From Methanobrevibacter sp. (GTDB lineage: Archaea > Methanobacteriota > Methanobacteria > Methanobacteriales > Methanobacteriaceae), in the NCBI GenBank assembly GCA_017434555.1, contig JAFRFB010000007.1, forward strand, positions 26,570 through 90,569: a stretch of 64,000 nucleotides of DNA, given 5' to 3'. Every line of letters begins with the position of its first letter. The first letter of the stretch is position 1. The notes under the pieces were generated by a model. It was not told the DNA's origin. It ran no database searches and was given only the letters and a program-made list of their open reading frames with translations. Both the position numbers and the translations under genes were made by a program. Of the stretch, positions 60,797 to 64,000 are shown piece by piece.

Positions 60797-61174
60797 TTAT
60801 TTAATCAAAATATATACATCATTAAAGAAATTTTGCAAACCTTTGGATTTAGAAAAAGCTTTCATATTCTTATGAATTGATTCGGATAATGAATATTTAC
60901 GTTTTTTATCCAAATGCATATCAGTATGAATAGTAAATACTTTTTCGGGAATTTTACCATCATAAACAGTTTCGATGGAAATATTATCTCCCAATCCTAA
61001 TTGTTTAGATAAATATAACAATTCCTGATAAAAGACCGTAACTTCATTATATTGATAATTCTTACTATTAGGGATATTGAATATCTTCTTAAAAGTATCT
61101 ACAAGAGTATTTTGAGAAATAGATTCAGACCTAACATTTCCATTTAAGTAAGATAACTCATTATCAAAATTCAT
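60797..61174 (-). CDS. Unknown 125-residue protein, middle gene of the integrase-side cassette
   Basis: An alpha/beta protein with VTVFYQELLYLSKQLGLGDNISIETVYDG and a Lys/Ser-rich basic helix (KKRKYSLSESIHKN). AGGGGTG precedes ATG 61174. It lies 18 bases before the HEPN-like gene, so the two may be a pair; no antitoxin fold is recognised. Confidence 0.55.
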   Translation of the reverse strand: MNFDNELSYLNGNVRSESISQNTLVDTFKKIFNIPNSKNYQYNEVTVFYQELLYLSKQLGLGDNISIETVYDGKIPEKVFTIHTDMHLDKKRKYSLSESIHKNMKAFSKSKGLQNFFNDVYILIK

Positions 61175-61193
61175 GAAAAACACCCCTAAATGA

Positions 61194-61469
61194 TTATTCT
61201 AAAGATTTTTTAATAAAATCCATATTATCTGGATTATTATTAACATCAATTAGAAGAATATCATTATTTATATCTTCATCATTTCTATAAGTTAAATTAA
61301 TCATATCTTCGGTAATTTCTCCATTTTTCAAAACAAAAGCCACACCTACAGGGAATATGTCTAAATCTTCAAAATTATCATTAAGTTTGTTTAAAAATTC
61401 ATCTTTGAAAATATCTTTAAGTGATATTCCCTCTTTTAAGATTCTTAAACATTTTACATCGCCTACCAT
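61194..61469 (-). CDS. Unknown 91-residue protein, first gene of the integrase-side cassette
   Basis: It begins MVGDVKCLRILKEGISLKDIF and has strands VGVAFVLKNGE and ILLIDVNNNPD. GAGGTGG supports the start at 61469. It is the first of three genes transcribed together away from the integrase. Function is unknown. Confidence 0.55.
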   Translation of the reverse strand: MVGDVKCLRILKEGISLKDIFKDEFLNKLNDNFEDLDIFPVGVAFVLKNGEITEDMINLTYRNDEDINNDILLIDVNNNPDNMDFIKKSLE

Positions 61470-61720
61470 ATTTCCACCTCTAAAAAAAAACAAATATTAA
61501 TAAAATAATTAAAATATTTAATTATATTATTTCAGCCAATCGAATATATTTCACGTCAAATTATATAGGTCAGTTAATATCTTATATGAAATCTAGATTT
61601 TATAAATGTTTTTATTTTTTAAAAAAATTCATCAATTTTGAATTTTTCATCTCTGTTTTCTTCTAAATTTTTAATTCTTTTATCTAAATTATTGAAAAGT
61701 TCCTATTTTCATCGAATTTT
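61470..61720. other. AT-rich gap before the integrase 3' end
   Basis: About 250 bases with no reliable gene. It contains A/T runs and short inverted repeats but no direct repeat that I could match to the left provirus end. It probably holds the promoter of the three-gene cassette. Confidence 0.4.
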
Positions 61721-62899
61721 TTACAGTAGTTTGTTAAGTTTACCCAAACGGTCCTCACCAATATTTTCCAGGATTAATTTCTCAAGATTATCCTGCCTAG
61801 ACTTAATATCAGATAACTCATTTTTCAAAGTAGAATTCTCATTTTCCAACACTTCTTTCTTTTCAGTAACAACATCTAACTTAGTGCGTACTTTATTAAT
61901 ATCTTCAACCACCAAATAAGGCAGACACTTAATATACTCTTCTTTTAAGACCTCTGGTTTAATACGAATATAAGATTGATGTGCTACACCAGGAACTTTA
62001 CGCCCTTCCAACAAGTCAATCATGTCCACACTCATTCCAGCTTCCGCAAGTTGCGTTGCATGATACCGTCTCAACATGTGAGGTGCAAAACGTGAATAGG
62101 TTCCGGCTTTCCCAAGACCTAGTTGATCATTAACTTCTTTAAAAATCTTATTCAGATACCTATCCTGCACTTTAAATAGAAAAGTATTCTTGTTAAAATC
62201 ATCTGTTCTACTATATAAATAGTTATTGATTGCATTTACGGCTTCTGGACTGCAAAAAGTGTAAAAACTTTGATTTGTTTTTTGTCTTTTCAAGTAGAAC
62301 GTAGGTATAATATCTGCCTCATAATCTTTCATTCTTTCAACAGCAGTGAAAATATCATTACTATGATGGAATTCATTTGTAAATTCGATATACTCTTTTA
62401 TAGTGATATTTAAAGTGTCTATCCTGCTGACTCCGCTGCTTGACATGAATAGTGTTATTGCTTTGAGTAAAGGGTTTTTGATTTCAATTACTTGTTTTAA
62501 TACTTCACGGTCAGGCAGTTCACCTGGAAGTATGGGTGTTGGTTTTTTCACGTTTCTCATGCTGAAATATGGTAATGGAGGGATTGTTATTTCAAAGTGT
62601 CTGAAAACAGTCAGTACTGATTGTAAATATAGTTCTGCGGTTCTTTTCATATATTTTTCAAATAAGTAGATTCTATAGTTTATTAGTAAGGGTCTTAGTG
62701 TACTGTTTTTCCAGCTTATATTGTTTATTTCTTCGTTTTCTGCTATGATTAATAGTTCGGATAGTGTTTTTCCTGTGAATGTTTCAAAGTGTTTTATTGC
62801 TCTGGTGTAGTTTAATATGGTGCTTTGGCTGCTATTTCTTTCACTGAAAAATTGGTCTAGTATTTGGTCTGTTGCTTTCATGAATTTCATTTTTATCAT
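61721..62899 (-). CDS. int: Tyrosine recombinase (provirus integrase)
   Basis: The 392-residue protein has a SAM-like N-terminal domain (residues about 10-110) and a catalytic domain with Arg159 (SGVSRIDTLN), Lys207 (KRQKTNQ), His274-x-x-Arg277 (PHMLRRYHAT), His307 and nucleophile Tyr310 (HQSYIRI). A coiled coil covers the last 45 residues (KVRTKLDVVTEKKEVLENEN...). All catalytic residues are present. It inserts and removes the viral genome. The start is either 62899 or an ATG three codons later. Confidence 0.9.
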   Translation of the reverse strand: MIKMKFMKATDQILDQFFSERNSSQSTILNYTRAIKHFETFTGKTLSELLIIAENEEINNISWKNSTLRPLLINYRIYLFEKYMKRTAELYLQSVLTVFRHFEITIPPLPYFSMRNVKKPTPILPGELPDREVLKQVIEIKNPLLKAITLFMSSSGVSRIDTLNITIKEYIEFTNEFHHSNDIFTAVERMKDYEADIIPTFYLKRQKTNQSFYTFCSPEAVNAINNYLYSRTDDFNKNTFLFKVQDRYLNKIFKEVNDQLGLGKAGTYSRFAPHMLRRYHATQLAEAGMSVDMIDLLEGRKVPGVAHQSYIRIKPEVLKEEYIKCLPYLVVEDINKVRTKLDVVTEKKEVLENENSTLKNELSDIKSRQDNLEKLILENIGEDRLGKLNKLL

Positions 62900-63105
62900 T
62901 ACTCCCTATATATTGTATCTGTGAGAGAGCGTTTGATTAGTAATAAAAAAAAGTGGAACTTGTTTCTTGAACTATCCATAACCTGTTTCATAAAATCACT
63001 TTATTCGGATGATTAATTAAATATTAATTTAGTAATGGAATGTATTTAATGTTTATGAAAAATTAAAAAAAATTGTTGGTGTTAGAAAAATTCTAACACA
63101 TAAAT
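62900..63105. other. Gap right of the integrase
   Basis: AT-rich and non-coding. It includes the 3' flank of the first coiled-coil gene, whose sequence is repeated after the second copy. Either an attachment site or simply the promoter of the integrase could be here; none was proven. Confidence 0.35.
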
Positions 63106-63369
63106 TTATAGTTTACTTGTTACTAAAAGCAATTTCTTTATTGTTGTGTGATTTAATTTACCCTCATCATCCATACCTTCAGCAATTTCTTTTAACAAAT
63201 TCTCAGCTTCATGAACATTTTTTTCAGCAACTTCAACACGAGCATTAGCATCACGAACATTCATCTCAGCAACTTCAACACGAGCATTAGCATCACGAAC
63301 ATTCATCTCAGCAACTTCAACCCTGTGTTTTAATTCATACTCCCTTTCTTCAATATAAGTCATTGTCAT
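63106..63369 (-). CDS. Coiled-coil protein with tandem 14-residue repeats, copy 1
   Basis: The 87-residue protein contains three 14-residue repeats (two heptads each: ARVEVAEMNVRDAN), an AEKNVHEAENLLKEIAEG helix and a basic end LNHTTIKKLLLVTSKL. The DNA repeats are 42 bp. It has no signal peptide. The C-terminal part and 3' flank are almost identical to the next gene. Whether it is viral or host is unclear, because it lies outside the integrase. Confidence 0.65.
   Translation of the reverse strand: MTMTYIEEREYELKHRVEVAEMNVRDANARVEVAEMNVRDANARVEVAEKNVHEAENLLKEIAEGMDDEGKLNHTTIKKLLLVTSKL
63220..63300 (-). repeat. 42-bp tandem repeats in coiled-coil gene copy 1
   Basis: Two near-perfect tandem units of 42 bp encode ARVEVAEMNVRDAN; a third, diverged unit follows. 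Copy number differs from the neighbouring gene, which has four units, so unit number has changed. Confidence 0.75.
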
Positions 63370-63531
63370 TATTATAACACCATATAATTTTTCTTTTAGA
63401 AATCAGCAACAATAATTCAAAAAAACAGTTATTGTTTTTAACTGATTATTACCTCTATTTGAAAATTATTTAGTAATGGAATTTAGGTATTTAAAAAAGT
63501 TTAGTGTTAGAAATTAGTCTAACACATAAAT

Positions 63532-63837
63532 TTATAGTTTACTTGTTACTAAAAGCAATTTCTTTATTGTTGTGTGATTTAATTTACCCTCATCATCCAT
63601 ACCTTCAGCAATTTCTTTTAACAAATTCTCAGCTTCATGAACATTTTTTTCAGCAGCATCAGCACGAGCATTAGCATCACGAACATTCATCTCAGCAGCA
63701 TCAGCACGAGCATTAGCATCACGAACATTCATCTCAGCAACTTCAGCACGAGCATTAGCATCACGAGCATTATTTTCTGCAACTTCGGCTCTACTCTTTA
63801 ATTCATTCTCACGTTCTTCAATATAATTCGTTGTCAT
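63532..63837 (-). CDS. Coiled-coil protein with tandem 14-residue repeats, copy 2
   Basis: A 101-residue paralogue of the gene at 63106, with four repeats instead of three and Ala/Asp changes (ARADAAEMNVRDAN). The last 45 residues are identical. GGTGAGA precedes the ATG. The spacing and flanks show a tandem duplication of a unit about 425 bp long. Confidence 0.65.
   Translation of the reverse strand: MTTNYIEERENELKSRAEVAENNARDANARAEVAEMNVRDANARADAAEMNVRDANARADAAEKNVHEAENLLKEIAEGMDDEGKLNHTTIKKLLLVTSKL
63645..63770 (-). repeat. 42-bp tandem repeats in coiled-coil gene copy 2
   Basis: Three successive 42-bp units (GCAGCATCAGCACGAGCATT-type on the plus strand) encode ARADAAEMNVRDAN and related residues. 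High unit identity suggests recent homogenisation. Confidence 0.7.
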
Positions 63838-64000
63838 TGTTATCTCACCATATAATTTTTCTTTAGGGGTCTGAATTTTTTTGATATGAATTTCACTTAA
63901 TTTTTCTTATTTTTTTAATATTGGATAATGGTTAGTTTTAGTTTCTAAAAATACATTTGTACAATTATTAATTTTTAAAAAGGGTACAGTAATATCGTTA
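63838..64000. other. Promoter-like AT-rich end of the window
   Basis: No gene. It forms the upstream region of the second coiled-coil gene and may include its TATA box. The provirus right end could lie further right. Confidence 0.3.

Noticed and set aside
63106..63837. 42-bp repeats as a CRISPR array
   Set aside because: Units are contiguous, coding and without unique spacers.

Overview
The window is archaeal and fits the genus Methanobrevibacter or a close Methanobacteriales relative. The DNA is AT-rich with strong GGTGA/GGAGG ribosome binding sites and TATA-box promoters. It carries archaeal EF-1 beta, archaeal-type peptidyl-tRNA hydrolase, a methanofuran-pathway kinase and adhesin-like surface proteins with parallel beta-helix and Ig-like repeats. 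A pseudomurein-walled host is inferred, not seen.

Host part, about 1-19,500. The 3' end of a surface-protein gene and a polysaccharide polymerase-like membrane protein come first. A CbiMNQO cobalt transporter follows, behind a cluster of GTATTAC elements. A feoB-feoA ferrous iron locus has DtxR/IdeR-like TTAGG...CCTAA palindromes and a cysteine-rich micro-protein. Next are a DUF4012-like protein, an archaeal pilus/secretion pair (ATPase and TadC-like membrane protein), a methyltransferase, a TctA-like membrane protein, a zinc-ribbon gene interrupted by an in-frame TGA, and a 1,103-residue surface papain-like protease with beta-helix and Ig-like repeats. A MarR regulator and a pth2-mfnE-zinc finger-ef1B cluster close the host part.

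Provirus part, about 19,600 to at least 62,900. This is a nearly complete tailed provirus, siphovirus-like because no sheath gene is seen. Almost all of it reads leftward. From right to left: tyrosine integrase; a three-gene cassette with a HEPN-like protein; an AbrB-like regulator, the only rightward viral gene, beside a ladder of overlapping palindromes; early genes with an ERF annealing protein, a SWIM zinc finger, a ribbon-helix-helix protein and an iteron-like repeat array; a run of very small, often zinc-ribbon, proteins; two small membrane proteins; small and large terminase; portal; a giant MuF-type protein; tRNA genes; protease/scaffold; major capsid; connector and tail-completion genes; major tail protein; tail chaperone; tape measure; tail hub, baseplate and fibre proteins; a collagen-like fibre; and a cysteine-peptidase lysin. 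I saw no polymerase, primase or helicase, so replication probably relies on the host. The exact att sites were not found; the right boundary may lie beyond the window, after two duplicated coiled-coil genes.

The most striking observations are these. The 1,151-residue virion protein joins MuF, JAB/MPN-like peptidase and ADP-ribosyltransferase domains. The tape measure ends in a transglutaminase-like Cys-His-Asp domain. The tail chaperone needs a +1 frameshift to reach its second half. The lysin is built on the same Ig-like repeats as the host surface protease. An identical 29-bp promoter-like element occurs at two places in the virus. One good tRNA-Gln gene is accompanied by two aberrant tRNA-like genes. 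A tetranucleotide repeat array lies beside a ribbon-helix-helix gene.
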